DNA of 14,918 bases from Neocallimastix lanati (nom. inval.) (GCA_016946835.1 JACVTC010000623.1:1-14918), one strand, 5' to 3'; shown: positions 1-7,995, counted from the stretch's first letter. The notes: generated by a model not told the origin, from the sequence alone. Translations and numbers: made by a program.

Positions 1-409
1 ATTATATTATTTAAATTAATATATATATATATCGTTTATGAAAATATGAATTATAAATAATTAAAATTATTTACTTTTCATTTAAATTTTTTTATTTACT
101 ATAATAAAATATAATAATTTAAAGACAAATGTTATTATAACTAAAATTTTTTTTTTTAGAAAAATAAATGAAAAAAAATTAAAATATATGATTCCTATAT
201 ATATAAAATAATTATTATATTTTTATTTTATTTTATTTTATTTTATTTTATATTTATTTTACCTATATACTTTATTATTTAATATTTTTAAATATGTTAA
301 ACTTATATATATTTATATGGTTTATATATTATCTTAATTTTTAAAAAAATAATATTTATTTTAATAATAAATTTAAAATTAATCTATAAAAAATCTATTT
401 TTTATTTAT
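1..409. repeat. AT-rich non-coding stretch with TTTTA microsatellite
   Basis: This stretch is almost entirely A and T, with short TA runs near 21-32 and six tandem copies of TTTTA at 221-250. No open frame, RNA gene or element end is recognisable. It is ordinary AT-rich intergenic or decayed repeat sequence. Confidence 0.8.
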
Positions 410-582
410 TTAACCACGCCAACACCAACCATATTCAGTAAGACAGTATTTACCAACTATATCATAAACACGAGCATCACGATTAACATAACCTCTCCAT
501 GAAAATCCACCTCTTGTGTTATTTGGTGTGTAATAACATCCATTTTTGGTACTTATATGTCTAGTGTAACGAAACTCATAAC
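410..582 (-). pseudogene. C-terminal fragment of an unidentified Cys- and aromatic-rich protein, cut by LTR insertion
   Basis: On the minus strand an open frame runs from the LTR1 edge at 582 to a TAA at 410-412, giving about 56 residues. I do not recognise the family. The residues are rich in Gly, Tyr, Trp, Arg and Asn, with three Cys, and end in GWCWRG. That is unlike chance translation of the AT-rich surroundings, which would give mostly Lys, Asn, Ile and Leu, and the local GC content is higher than on either side. The frame continues into LTR1 to an ATG at 605-607, but those codons belong to the LTR, so the native start and N-terminus are missing. It may be the last part of a small secreted host protein destroyed by the retrotransposon. 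No promoter or other exon is visible. The host-gene reading is inference. If 565-582 is really the start of LTR2, the host part ends at 564. Confidence 0.4.
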
Positions 583-631
583 TGTAACAGATACATGGTA
601 ACTTCAAGCCTATCCAATGATAGTTCTTTGG

Positions 632-639
632 TTACGTAA
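632..639. promoter_or_regulatory. TTACGTAA palindrome in LTR1 U3 (bZIP-type site candidate)
   Basis: The palindrome TTACGTAA sits inside the 10-bp palindrome GTTACGTAAC at 631-640, with the same sequence in the right LTR at about 7190. TTACGTAA resembles binding sites of fungal bZIP factors of the Yap/ATF type. Its place in U3, upstream of the TATA box, fits an enhancer, but binding is inference. Confidence 0.4.
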
Positions 640-821
640 CGTATCTCTAAACAGCTAGCAATTTCGGCTAATCAAATAAAATCTTTTATTACTTTCGTAC
701 ATTAAATTTTATTATTTTATAAATAATTATATAGTTAAATATTTATTTAAATATATTTTATTTAGTGATTAGTAAACTAAGTTAAATTAAATTATTTACC
801 AATCATAATATTATTGACATG

Positions 822-830
822 TATAAATAA
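822..830 (+). promoter_or_regulatory. TATA box of LTR1
   Basis: TATAAATAA lies 36 bases upstream of position 858, the start predicted from the self-priming complementarity. The same TATAAATAA occurs in LTR2 at a similar distance from its predicted start. This is the best core-promoter candidate for genomic RNA of element 1. Confidence 0.65.
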
Positions 831-857
831 TAATTGAACTTGTAACTGTAACGCACT

Positions 858-868
858 AGCGTTACTAT
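858..868 (+). promoter_or_regulatory. Predicted 5' end of element 1 RNA / self-primer
   Basis: AGCGTTACTAT is the exact reverse complement of the 11 bases that follow the LTR (1141-1151). In Tf1-type elements the first 11 nt of the mRNA fold back onto the primer-binding site and are cleaved to prime reverse transcription. Position relative to the TATA box supports this as the start of R. The transcription start itself is inferred. Confidence 0.7.
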
Positions 869-1140
869 TAACGTAAATTGTTATTATAAATATTAATATT
901 AATAAATAAAAATATAATTATTAAATAAAAAATATTACTCAGTGTAAGCCCAGTAACTAATAACAAATAAAGTTATAAAGTGCTGCGCTATATTCTCGTG
1001 TAATAAGAAATAATAATTATAGAATTAATTAAATTTAGTGTTTATTATTAACAACTCGAATAGAGAGGTGTTAAGTTATCTTAGCCTTTAAATATAGTTA
1101 TTATTCGTTATTTTAGTTAATAATAAACTTACCTTTTACA

Positions 1141-1151
1141 ATAGTAACGCT
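1141..1151 (+). promoter_or_regulatory. Primer-binding site of element 1, self-priming type
   Basis: ATAGTAACGCT directly follows the last LTR base, where Ty3/gypsy elements keep their primer site. It lacks the TGG that would match the CCA end of a tRNA. It is the perfect 11-nt complement of 858-868 in the LTR, as expected for Tf1/sushi-type self-priming. Confidence 0.72.
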
Positions 1152-1754
1152 TTATAACTAAATAGCCGATAATAATTAAATAAAAAATTTAAACGCTAAG
1201 TAATAATTTAATAGATAGAATAGTTAGTTTTATAAAATAAAAATTAATATTTAAAAATAAATCATATTTTATTTATTTTCTTTGTTTATTTTTAATTGTA
1301 TAACTTAGAAAATTTTTGATACAAAATTTTACGCCACAATACGTAGCAAAAGAAGCCACAAAAATTTAGTTAAAAAAAAAAAAAAAAAAATTTTCGGCTT
1401 CAAAATAAAATTTTGATCAAAAATTTAAAATTTAAATTTTTAAAATTTCGCATATCCGAAATCTAATTTATTAATAATTTAATTATAAATCATTATTTAA
1501 TTTAAAAATTTTAAATTTTTGGTAGTACCGATTTTTAATTAATAAAAATTTTGTACTTTACCAAATAAAATTCGCTTTTGCTTGATAGGTAGTCATTTTT
1601 TGTACAAATTTATATTTGTAGTGACTCGGGAAGCGAAAGAAAAATTTTTAAAATAATTATTTATTTAAATTATTAATTTTTATACATTTAATTTTAAAAA
1701 AAAAAAAAAATTTTTATTTTTTTATTTTTTATTTTTTATTTATTTTATATTATT

Positions 1755-1803
<49 letters not shown>

Positions 1804-1923
1804 TGAGTGGACGATTATATTAACTAAATAAATTTAAGTAAGTGAATAAATTATAACCTTTTAAATAAATTAAAAGTGAGTGGATATATTTATAATCACT
1901 AGATAAATTATTAAGGGAAGTAA
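1152..1923 (+). other. Element 1 untranslated leader, AT-rich with long A tracts
   Basis: There is no coding frame here. A runs lie at 1372-1390 (19 A) and 1759-1800 (42 A), with another run near 1696-1710. GAAGCC and AAAATTT at 1352-1367 face AAATTTTCGGCTTC at 1388-1401, giving a potential hairpin with the A run in its loop. The leader ends at the gag ATG at 1924, whose context (AAATGG) is reasonable for a eukaryotic start. Confidence 0.7.
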
Positions 1924-2973
1924 ATGGATAAAAAGAATAAGAGTAATAAGGCGCCTGAAAACACAAGAAAAACCACAAGGAGTGGTTCTCTGAAGAGTTC
2001 GGTGGGCAGCGTGACTGCGGAGAGTAGTCCTACGCCCGTAGAAGCACCTCCATCTCGACGCCAAAATACAGGAGACAAGAAAATGACTAGTACTCCTGAG
2101 AAACCAGCTGCTTCTAAATCTCAACCAGCTGCGGCGCCTGAGAAGAGTCAACCCGAGGCTAGTAAACCTGAAGCCAGTAGGCCAGGAACTAACCAAGGAG
2201 AAATTTCAAGCAAAAATGTTAATGCTGGAGCGATGGACTTTGCTGCTTTGCTGAGTAAGCAGATGGAGGACTTTAAGAACATGATAGTAAGCACTCAGCA
2301 ACAGACGGCTGCAATGATAGAACAGATGCAAAACCAAAGTGAAATGAGATTCACTTAAATTGAAGCCGAACTAAGCAACTTCATCCCCGCTGTGGACCAA
2401 CGATTTGGAGAGGTTGAGAGGCGTGTGGAAGAAGAGGAGTCTAGTAGCCAAGCTAGTGTGGTAGAGCTTCAAAAGGTACAAGCGTATCTAAGTCAGCAAC
2501 TTGCCGAAAGCAAAGATAAAGAGGCCGCTGTTAAAGCTGAAATCAAAAAGATTGAAACCTATCTGGATGCGGACCAGATAAAAGGAAAACAAATACAACA
2601 AGACCTAGAGGATAAAGGTCAAAAATTGTTCAAGATTGAGGAATTCTTGGATGCGAACCAAGAAAGGGATAAAGTACACTTGCATGAGCTCGAAGAAAAA
2701 ATCGAGAAGCTAATGGCCATTAACCAGGTACAGCAACAGGAGATCGAACGACTGGGTAAGCTGGCTTTGGATGCTCAGAATAAGGAGCAGGCATCGACGA
2801 GCAAACCTTTCCCACTACATATAAATACTAAAGAAGCAAGATACGGTAGTTATCACCACTTCACGCCGCCTATAATGACCAGAAGTGCGATGGAAGATGT
2901 GGTTATGACCGACGCGTACCCTGTGGAGTACGAACGAGACATCCCAATGTTCAATGGTGAAACGGAGATGTAG
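1924..2973 (+). pseudogene. gag: Element 1 Gag N-terminal region: disordered basic segment plus coiled coil (stop-broken)
   Basis: The frame opens at the ATG at 1924. The first 90-100 residues are rich in Ser, Pro, Ala, Lys and Thr and probably disordered. A helical part rich in Gln and Met follows. A TAA at 2356-2358 interrupts the frame, but the same frame continues, so this is a nonsense change. Codons from about 2392 to 2760 encode a strongly charged Glu/Lys/Gln coiled coil. It contains three imperfect 25-28-residue repeats with Tyr-Leu or Phe-Leu at the start of each (AYL, TYL and EFL). From about 2810 the sequence turns into the start of the capsid-like Gag domain. The frame ends at a TAG at 2971-2973 through loss of one base (probably a G) near 2967, and the protein sense resumes in the next frame. 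Long coiled coils in front of the Gag domain occur in some Ty3/gypsy elements and would aid particle assembly; this role is inferred. Confidence 0.8.
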
Positions 2974-3745
2974 AATCATTCATTGACAGGTTAAAAAGGT
3001 ACTTTGGTAGACACCAGAAGTATTACCAAAGCGAGCCCACGGCTATGTTGTACTTTATTGAGGACCACTTACAAGGAACTGCTAAGAAGTGGTACCAAAT
3101 GGACGAAGTATTCAAACAACGAGATGACCCACAACCTCAAAGGTTGATGGATAGATTGCTGAAGGAATTTAAAAGCGAAAGAACGTTGGAAGAAGTTAAA
3201 ACAGCAATGCTTAAACTTAGGCACGATTGGGGTAAAGCCTATGAATACCTATCAGAATTCAATAGGTTAAGTAGAATACTTCAGCTAACAGATGAAACCA
3301 AAAGACTACTACTCGTACAACAAGTTAGACCATCGGTTCGTGAAGCCTTTTATGATCTACCTGCAGAAAAGCAAACCTTAGAAGATTACGTGACTTGTCT
3401 AAGGAGATGCGACACATTCCCCGCGGATTACAAAGATGATTACCTAGAAAGATACGAATACAACCGCGAGAGGAAAATAGCCATCATGGCCCTACTTGGA
3501 ATGATGGACCCGCGACGCGAAGACCCTCCAAGGATATTGAAGCCAAAAGAAGGAGGAACAGCGATAATCGCCGAGGCGATAAAAGAGATTTCAGTAGGAA
3601 AGAGCCTACTAAGCAAAACAATTACGATAGAAACAAGAAAGATGACGTCCATGATCAACAGCCTAAGGTATATAAAATAGATGGCGAAAGACCAGGGCTA
3701 CCAGATGTAGACTCACCAGAAGAGTGCACAGGTGAAAGTATCTAC
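2974..3745 (+). pseudogene. gag: Element 1 Gag capsid-like domain and basic tail, no zinc knuckle (frameshifted)
   Basis: After the shift near 2967, a capsid-type domain continues. It has the usual Gag motifs: an FxGE-like start, FIDRLKRYF, a helix with AKKWY, and the long helical part ending near 3440. These are typical of the retrotransposon Gag family that forms the virus-like particle. A second one-base loss near 3465-3475 moves the sense into another frame. That frame then runs without a stop into the pol region. The tail after the domain (about 3530-3650) is rich in Arg, Lys, Asp and Asn and could bind nucleic acid, but no CX2CX4HX4C knuckle is visible in any frame. The domain identity is clear; the knuckle-less nucleocapsid reading is inferred. 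Confidence 0.8.
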
Positions 3746-4795
3746 ATGGTACAACTCCCAGAAGAAAGAGAAGAAGCTGTGCAAAAGGAGATTCAACCTA
3801 CAGCGAGGATTACCAAAATTATAAATCAGGTTATTGATAACCAGAAGTTGAAGGACACGGTGTATGAATTAACGAGACAATATTACCGTGATAGAGGAAT
3901 TGAGTATACGATGGATTACTACGATTATTTAATGGATTACGATAAATGGGCAGATTGGTTCAAGGTACAGAAGACTAAAAATCTAAAGGAGAGCGAAATT
4001 AATAAAAACCCTACGGAAAGTAGTGCACAAAAAGATAGCCAGACAAAAGATCATCTAGCCATGATCACACAAGAGGATTCGGTGGCGGAAACAATCAGAA
4101 AAGTGGGACTTGAGAAACTATTGTCAATAGGCGAAATTATAGATAAGTATTATGGTGACTTAACGGAAGCCTTCAATGAAGAAATCGCTGAGACATTACC
4201 AGAGCACAGGCCGTATGATTGTAAAATAGAATTAGAGCCTGATGCCCCACTTTATAAAGGAGCTATCTACCCAACGAGTCCTAAAGAAGAGAAAGCACTT
4301 AAAGAATATATTGATGAAAATTTAGCTAAGGGGTTTATAAGAAGGTCAGAATCTCCGGCGGGTTACCCTGTATTGTTCGTGCCGAAAAAATCAGGTGAGC
4401 TACGACTATGCATGGATTATCGTAAACTGAACCAATGGACTAAACGCAACGCCTATCTGATCCCAAGAATTAGTGCAGTGTTCGAAGCTATGAAAGGAGC
4501 AGTTGTGTTCTCCAAGTTCGACCTAAAATCGGCCTATAACTTGGTAAGAATTCGAGAAGGTGATGAGTACAAGACAGCCTTCAACACCAAGTTTGGACAC
4601 TTTGAACATTTGGTAATGCCTTTTGGGCTAACCAATGCACCAGCAGTGTTCCAAAGCTTCGTGAATGATGTCTTCAGCGAGGATATCGGGAAGTACTGTC
4701 AAGTCTACCTAGATGACATTGTCGTATATTCCAAAACTTTGGAGGAACATGTAGAGCATGTTCGAACGATTTTAAAGAAGCTAATACAAGCATAA
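3746..4795 (+). pseudogene. pol: Element 1 Pol: linker without protease motif, then reverse transcriptase palm and fingers
   Basis: This frame is continuous with the Gag tail upstream, so gag and pol form one reading frame, as in Tf1. Residues 1-140 from 3746 are an acidic, Tyr-rich linker. No DTG or DSG aspartic-protease motif is seen there, although the protease normally lies in this place. RT begins near the YDCKIEL motif at about 4215. It shows LRLCMDYRKLN, the first catalytic Asp in FDLKSAY (codon 4520), the MPFGLTNAP motif, and YLDD with the catalytic pair at codons 4712 and 4715. The enzyme copies element RNA into cDNA inside the particle. The frame ends at a TAA at 4793-4795 caused by one extra base near 4788. 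The RT assignment is secure and all motif residues visible here are kept. Confidence 0.93.
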
Positions 4796-5553
4796 ACTCG
4801 TAGCTAAGATGTCCAAATGTGAGCTACATAAGTTAAAGATCTCATTCTTAGGTCATGTGGTCAGCAAGATGGTGTAGAGACTGACCCAGAAAAGATTAAG
4901 GCCGTGGCAGAATGGCCACAACCAGAAAATATCAAGCAGATGCAAAGCTTCTTAGGCTTTTGCAATTATTACAGGAATTTTATTAAGAATTTCTCGGAGA
5001 TAGCCAAACCGTTATTCAAAATGACCTCAAAGAAAGAAAAATTTGAATGGAGCGAAGAAGGATTGGCCGCGTTTCACAAATTAAAGGAGATGCTTACCTC
5101 TCCGCCAGTACTAGCTTATCCTGACCACGAGAAACAGTTCTTCGTTGAATGTGATGCTAGTAATTACGCGATAGGAGGTGTGCTGTCACAGAAAGGAGAC
5201 GATGGTACCCTTCATCCTATATATTATTATTCCAAGACACTTAGTAAGCTGAAGTAAATTATTCGATTACAGAGAAAGAACTATTAGCCATTAAGACTGC
5301 TTTTACAGAATGGCGACACTTGCTTCAAGGTGCGAAGCATAAGATTATTGTTTATAGTGACCACAGGAATCTGTTGTTCGCTACCAAACCACAATTACTA
5401 ACTCCTAGGCAAATTAGATGGCAAGAACTATTTGCCACATACTGGTTTGAAATAGTTTACAGACCTGGGAAGAAAAATGGTAAAGCTGATGCCCTCTCAA
5501 GAGTTGAAACGAGAAAACTGAGGGTAAAGAATTTGATAAAGACAGTTTATTAA
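4796..5553 (+). pseudogene. pol: Element 1 Pol: RT thumb/connection and RNase H (three frameshifts)
   Basis: 4796-4870 continues RT in the shifted frame with the conserved KCE and SFLGHVVS motifs. A one-base loss near 4868 restores the earlier frame, which runs from about 4870 to 5257 and includes FLGFCNYYRNFI. RNase H follows, with its first acidic residue in ECDASNYAIGGVLSQ (about 5147-5191). A one-base loss near 5250 shifts the frame again. The rest of RNase H carries ELLAIK, YSDHRNL and ADALSR, the usual acidic positions of the gypsy RNase H. This domain degrades RNA in the RNA-DNA hybrid. A further one-base loss near 5505-5510, in an A run, ends the frame at a TAA at 5551-5553. The shifts look like single-base slips in short A or G runs. 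Confidence 0.9.
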
Positions 5554-6569
5554 AACCCGATCAATTGGTAGGATTTGATGACGTAGATGGAGAAGCTAGT
5601 TATCTAGCCTTAGCTACCAATTTCGTGGATGATATCAAGCAGGCCTACCGACAGGACAAAATGGCCCAAGAGATTATGAAAGATCTAGCAGAAGATGCCA
5701 GAAATAATTATAACAAAAAGCATTGGCTAGAAGTAGATGGCCTTCTGGTTAGAAAGGAAAACCTTGAACAAATTTACGTGCCCACAACGTTCAGGAAAAC
5801 AATTATTCAATTAAACCATGACTCAGAGTACGCAGGACACTTAGGAATTGATAAGACTTCGGACCTAGTATCTAGGAATTTCTACTGGCCGAAGATGAGG
5901 AAGGATATATCAGGCTACGTGAAAGCTTGTAGAACCTGCGCTACTAAGAAGGATGATCGCCATAAGGAATATGGTACTGCGGTAAGAGTTCCGGTCGCAG
6001 AATTACCCTGGCAAGAGGTACAATTGGATTTTATAACTGATCTGCCAGTGAAGAGTAGAGTAAGGACTAATAGTGGTTATATTTGGGAAACGAAAAGAGC
6101 AGGTTGTATCTTAGTATGCTGCGATAAATTAACCAAGATGATACACCTGATAGGATTTAAACATGTGCCCAACGCTAACGAGACTGCTGACGCGTTCCTA
6201 AAGGAGATTTACAGGCTACATGGATTCCCTAAGGTAGTTACAACCGATAGAGGAGTTCAGTTCACCAGTCAGGTATGGAAGGAGCTACTAGAGTTTTTCG
6301 AGACCGAAGTAAACCATGCTACCACTAGTCACCACGAGACAGTAGGCCAAGTGGAAAGGAACAATGCCTACGTAGAGACTTATTTACGGTGCTTTGTGGG
6401 AACCTACGATGATGAGAGTTGGATGGACTACTTGTTCTTAGCAGAGTTCTGCTATAACAACGCAATCCACGCTTCTACCCAACAATCTCCTTTTCTCACC
6501 CTATATAACTACCAGGTACACAACTCCCCTAAGACAGCCGATTTAGTACACTCATTAGGCGAAGCCTAA
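5513..6569 (+). pseudogene. pol: Element 1 integrase: HHCC zinc-binding domain and DDE core
   Basis: The frame starts within the RNase H-integrase spacer. The N-terminal HHCC zinc finger has His codons at 5817 and 5838 and Cys codons at 5928 and 5937. The catalytic core has Asp in LDFITDL (6027), Asp in TTDRGVQF (6246) and Glu in GQVERNN (6354). The last two are separated by exactly 35 residues, the D,D(35)E spacing of retroviral-type integrases. The enzyme joins the cDNA ends to host DNA. The region around the Glu reads HHETVGQVERNN instead of the common HPQTDGQTERVN, so the lineage is divergent while the catalytic residue is kept. The frame ends at a TAA near 6567 through one extra base, and the next frame continues without a gap. 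Confidence 0.93.
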
Positions 6570-7116
6570 AATGATCGATAGCTTTGCTCATAACTTAGGA
6601 AACCTGAAGCACATCCTAGAAATCGCCCAAACAAGATATCTGGATAATATGGATAGGACCCGTGCAGATAATTACCCTAGGTACAGGTTGTTAGATAAAG
6701 TATGGCTAAAGAAACCTGAAAATTATGATGCGTTGCCATTCTACAAACTTACCACAAGAAAATTCGGACCATTCAAGGTAGTTAGTGTCGACGAAGAAAA
6801 GAAGAATTATAGATTAGATATAAGTCGTTCACCGTTCCCAAATATGTACCCAGTGTTCCATGTGAGTGAATTGGAACCATTCTACAAATTACCTAAAACA
6901 TTAGTGCCGGCTCCTGCAGGAAACCAAAAGATAATTCATATCCTTGGATCAAGGAAACACCAAGGACTTTATCAATACCTGGTTGCGTACCAGAATGATA
7001 AACAAGAGTGGGTCAACGCCGACGTGATCGACGACAATCCTCACTACGCAGAATTGCTGGAGGATTACCAAGATTTTAGCTATAGCCAGTTCATCGCTAG
7101 CGTCGTCAACCATTAG
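6570..7116 (+). pseudogene. pol: Element 1 integrase C-terminus: GPF module and chromo-like domain
   Basis: This is the end of Pol, read from the frame opening at 6571. A helical stretch is followed by the GPY/F module (KFGPFKVV, near 6757-6780) and the FHVSELEPFY motif (near 6860). The last part (about 6925-7090) resembles a chromodomain: a strand with HIL, then YQYLVAYQ, then EWVNADVI. The aromatic positions that read methylated histones are only partly kept, with Tyr in place of the middle Trp and no clear first aromatic. It thus resembles the degenerate chromodomain type of some chromoviruses. Such tails steer integration toward particular chromatin; that role here is inferred. The stop codon is at 7114-7116, 24 bases before the right LTR. 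Confidence 0.85.
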
Positions 7117-7126
7117 TAGCTTGCTC

Positions 7127-7140
7127 CTTGGGAGAGGCCT
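7127..7140 (+). promoter_or_regulatory. Polypurine tract of element 1
   Basis: The purine-rich run GGGAGAGG lies directly before the right LTR, which starts at 7141, with two C and a T in between. This is the normal place of the plus-strand primer in LTR retrotransposons. Confidence 0.6.
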
Positions 7141-7698
7141 TGTAACAGATACATGGTAACTTTAAGCCTATCCAATGATAGTTCTTTGGTTACGTAACGT
7201 ATCTCTTAAACAGCTAGCAATTTCGGCTAATCAAATAAAATCTTTTATTACTTTCGTACATTAAATTTTATTAATTTATAAATAATTATATAGTTAAATA
7301 TTTATTTAAATATATTTTATTTAGTGATTAGTAAACTAAGTTAAATTAAATTATTTACCAATCATAATATTATTGACATGTATAAATAATAATTGAACTT
7401 GTAACTGTAACGCACTAGCGTTACTATTAACGTAAATTGTTATTATAAATATTAATATTATTAAATAAAAATATAATTATTAAATAAAAGATATTACTCA
7501 GTGTAAGCCCAGTAACTGATAACAAATAGAGTTATAAAGTGCTGCGCTATATTCTCGTGTAATAAGAAATAGTAATTATAGAATTAATTAATTTAGTGTT
7601 TATTATTAACAACTCAAATAGAGAGGTGTTAAGTTATCTTAGCCTTTAAATATAGTTATTATTCGTTATTTTAGTTAATAATAAACTTACCTTTTACA
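7141..7698 (+). repeat. 3' LTR of element 1 (LTR1)
   Basis: The sequence is about 98 percent identical by eye to 583-1140, with a few mostly transition differences and two single-base indels. The TATA box and the AGCGTTACTAT self-primer (7417-7427) are unchanged. The LTR ends at CTTTTACA and is followed within ten bases by LTR2-type sequence. Confidence 0.95.
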
Positions 7699-7719
7699 GA
7701 GTATACCAAATTGTTGTTG

Positions 7720-7783
7720 TAGTCTGGTGGTAATACACCATGACAATGAAGCCGAACTTCTTAGGTTCGACTCACACCCTTTT
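7720..7783 (+). promoter_or_regulatory. tRNA-like Pol III box pair in LTR2
   Basis: TAGTCTGGTGG (7720-7730) resembles an A box, GGTTCGACTCA (7764-7774) matches the B box consensus at 10 of 11 positions, and TTTT follows at 7780-7783. Spacing is that of a tRNA gene, and GGTG/CACC can pair between the boxes. The acceptor and T stems do not close, so this is not a working tRNA; a tRNA-derived relic is possible. Confidence 0.35.
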
Positions 7784-7823
7784 CCAATCTAAATTATTTT
7801 TAGTTAATTAATTAAATTATTGT

Positions 7824-7956
7824 AGAAAGTTCTAGAGTTTCTTTGGTTAATATTATATAACTAAATGAAACTAGAAAGTTCTATTTTAATAATTATTTTA
7901 TCATTTTTCTATAAGATTCATTTTCTAGAAAGAAAACTTAATTTTTCGAACTTTCG
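7824..7956 (+). promoter_or_regulatory. Cluster of four heat-shock-element-like pairs in LTR2 U3
   Basis: Inverted GAA/TTC pentamer pairs with two-base spacing lie at 7825-7832 (followed in phase by GAG), 7874-7881, 7923-7930 (TTCTAGAA) and 7948-7955. Heat shock factor binds arrays of such pentamers. All lie upstream of the TATA box and recur in the 3' LTR. Most sites have only two or three units, so binding strength is uncertain. Confidence 0.45.
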
Positions 7957-7995
7957 TTAATCTTAACTTTTTCCGAAACTGTTTTTCCGAAAAAG

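Larger units (their letters stand above)
583..1140 (+). repeat. 5' LTR of element 1 (LTR1)
   Basis: The boundaries come from comparison with 7141-7698: identity starts at TGTAACAG and stops after CTTTTACA, and the flanks on both sides are unrelated. The ends form an imperfect inverted repeat (TGTAA...TTACA). U3 would run from 583 to 857 if transcription starts at 858. The LTR contains a TATA box at 822-830, a TTACGTAA palindrome at 632-639, and a short hairpin (GTAACGC, loop ACTA, GCGTTAC) at 848-865 across the predicted start. Confidence 0.95.
583..7698 (+). mobile_element. Element 1: Ty3/gypsy chromovirus-like LTR retrotransposon, full length but frame-broken
   Basis: The 7116-bp element has two near-identical 558-bp LTRs (TGTAACAG...CTTTTACA), a primer site directly after the left LTR, one gag-pol reading frame in the order Gag, RT, RNase H, integrase, chromo-like domain, and a purine tract before the right LTR. 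By eye the LTRs differ by about 8 substitutions and 2 single-base indels, so the insertion is fairly recent. The domain order with RT before integrase defines Ty3/gypsy; the chromo-like tail and self-priming site point to the Tf1/sushi side of the chromoviruses. The frame is broken by one stop and about seven single-base shifts. There is no obvious target duplication: flanks are ATAAC on the left and GAGTA on the right. Confidence 0.93.

Noticed and set aside
1870-2196. Minus-strand open frame opposite gag of element 1
   Set aside because: It is antisense to a recognisable Gag N-terminus and has an Arg/Ser/Leu-rich composition typical of an opposite-strand shadow.
3440-3658. Minus-strand open frame opposite the Gag tail
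   Set aside because: Hydrophobic shadow of the charged Gag tail; no start context or domain.
1924-7116. Repeat-induced point mutation as the main cause of decay
   Set aside because: That process leaves many C-to-T stop codons; element 1 shows one stop and mostly single-base indels.
578-7703. Target site duplication of element 1
   Set aside because: ATAAC (578-582) and GAGTA (7699-7703) do not match, and other lengths do not help, although the LTR borders are certain from the LTR comparison.
7713-7783. A functional tRNA gene
   Set aside because: A- and B-box motifs are present, but the acceptor and T stems do not pair and no clear anticodon arm forms; kept only as a tRNA-like motif.
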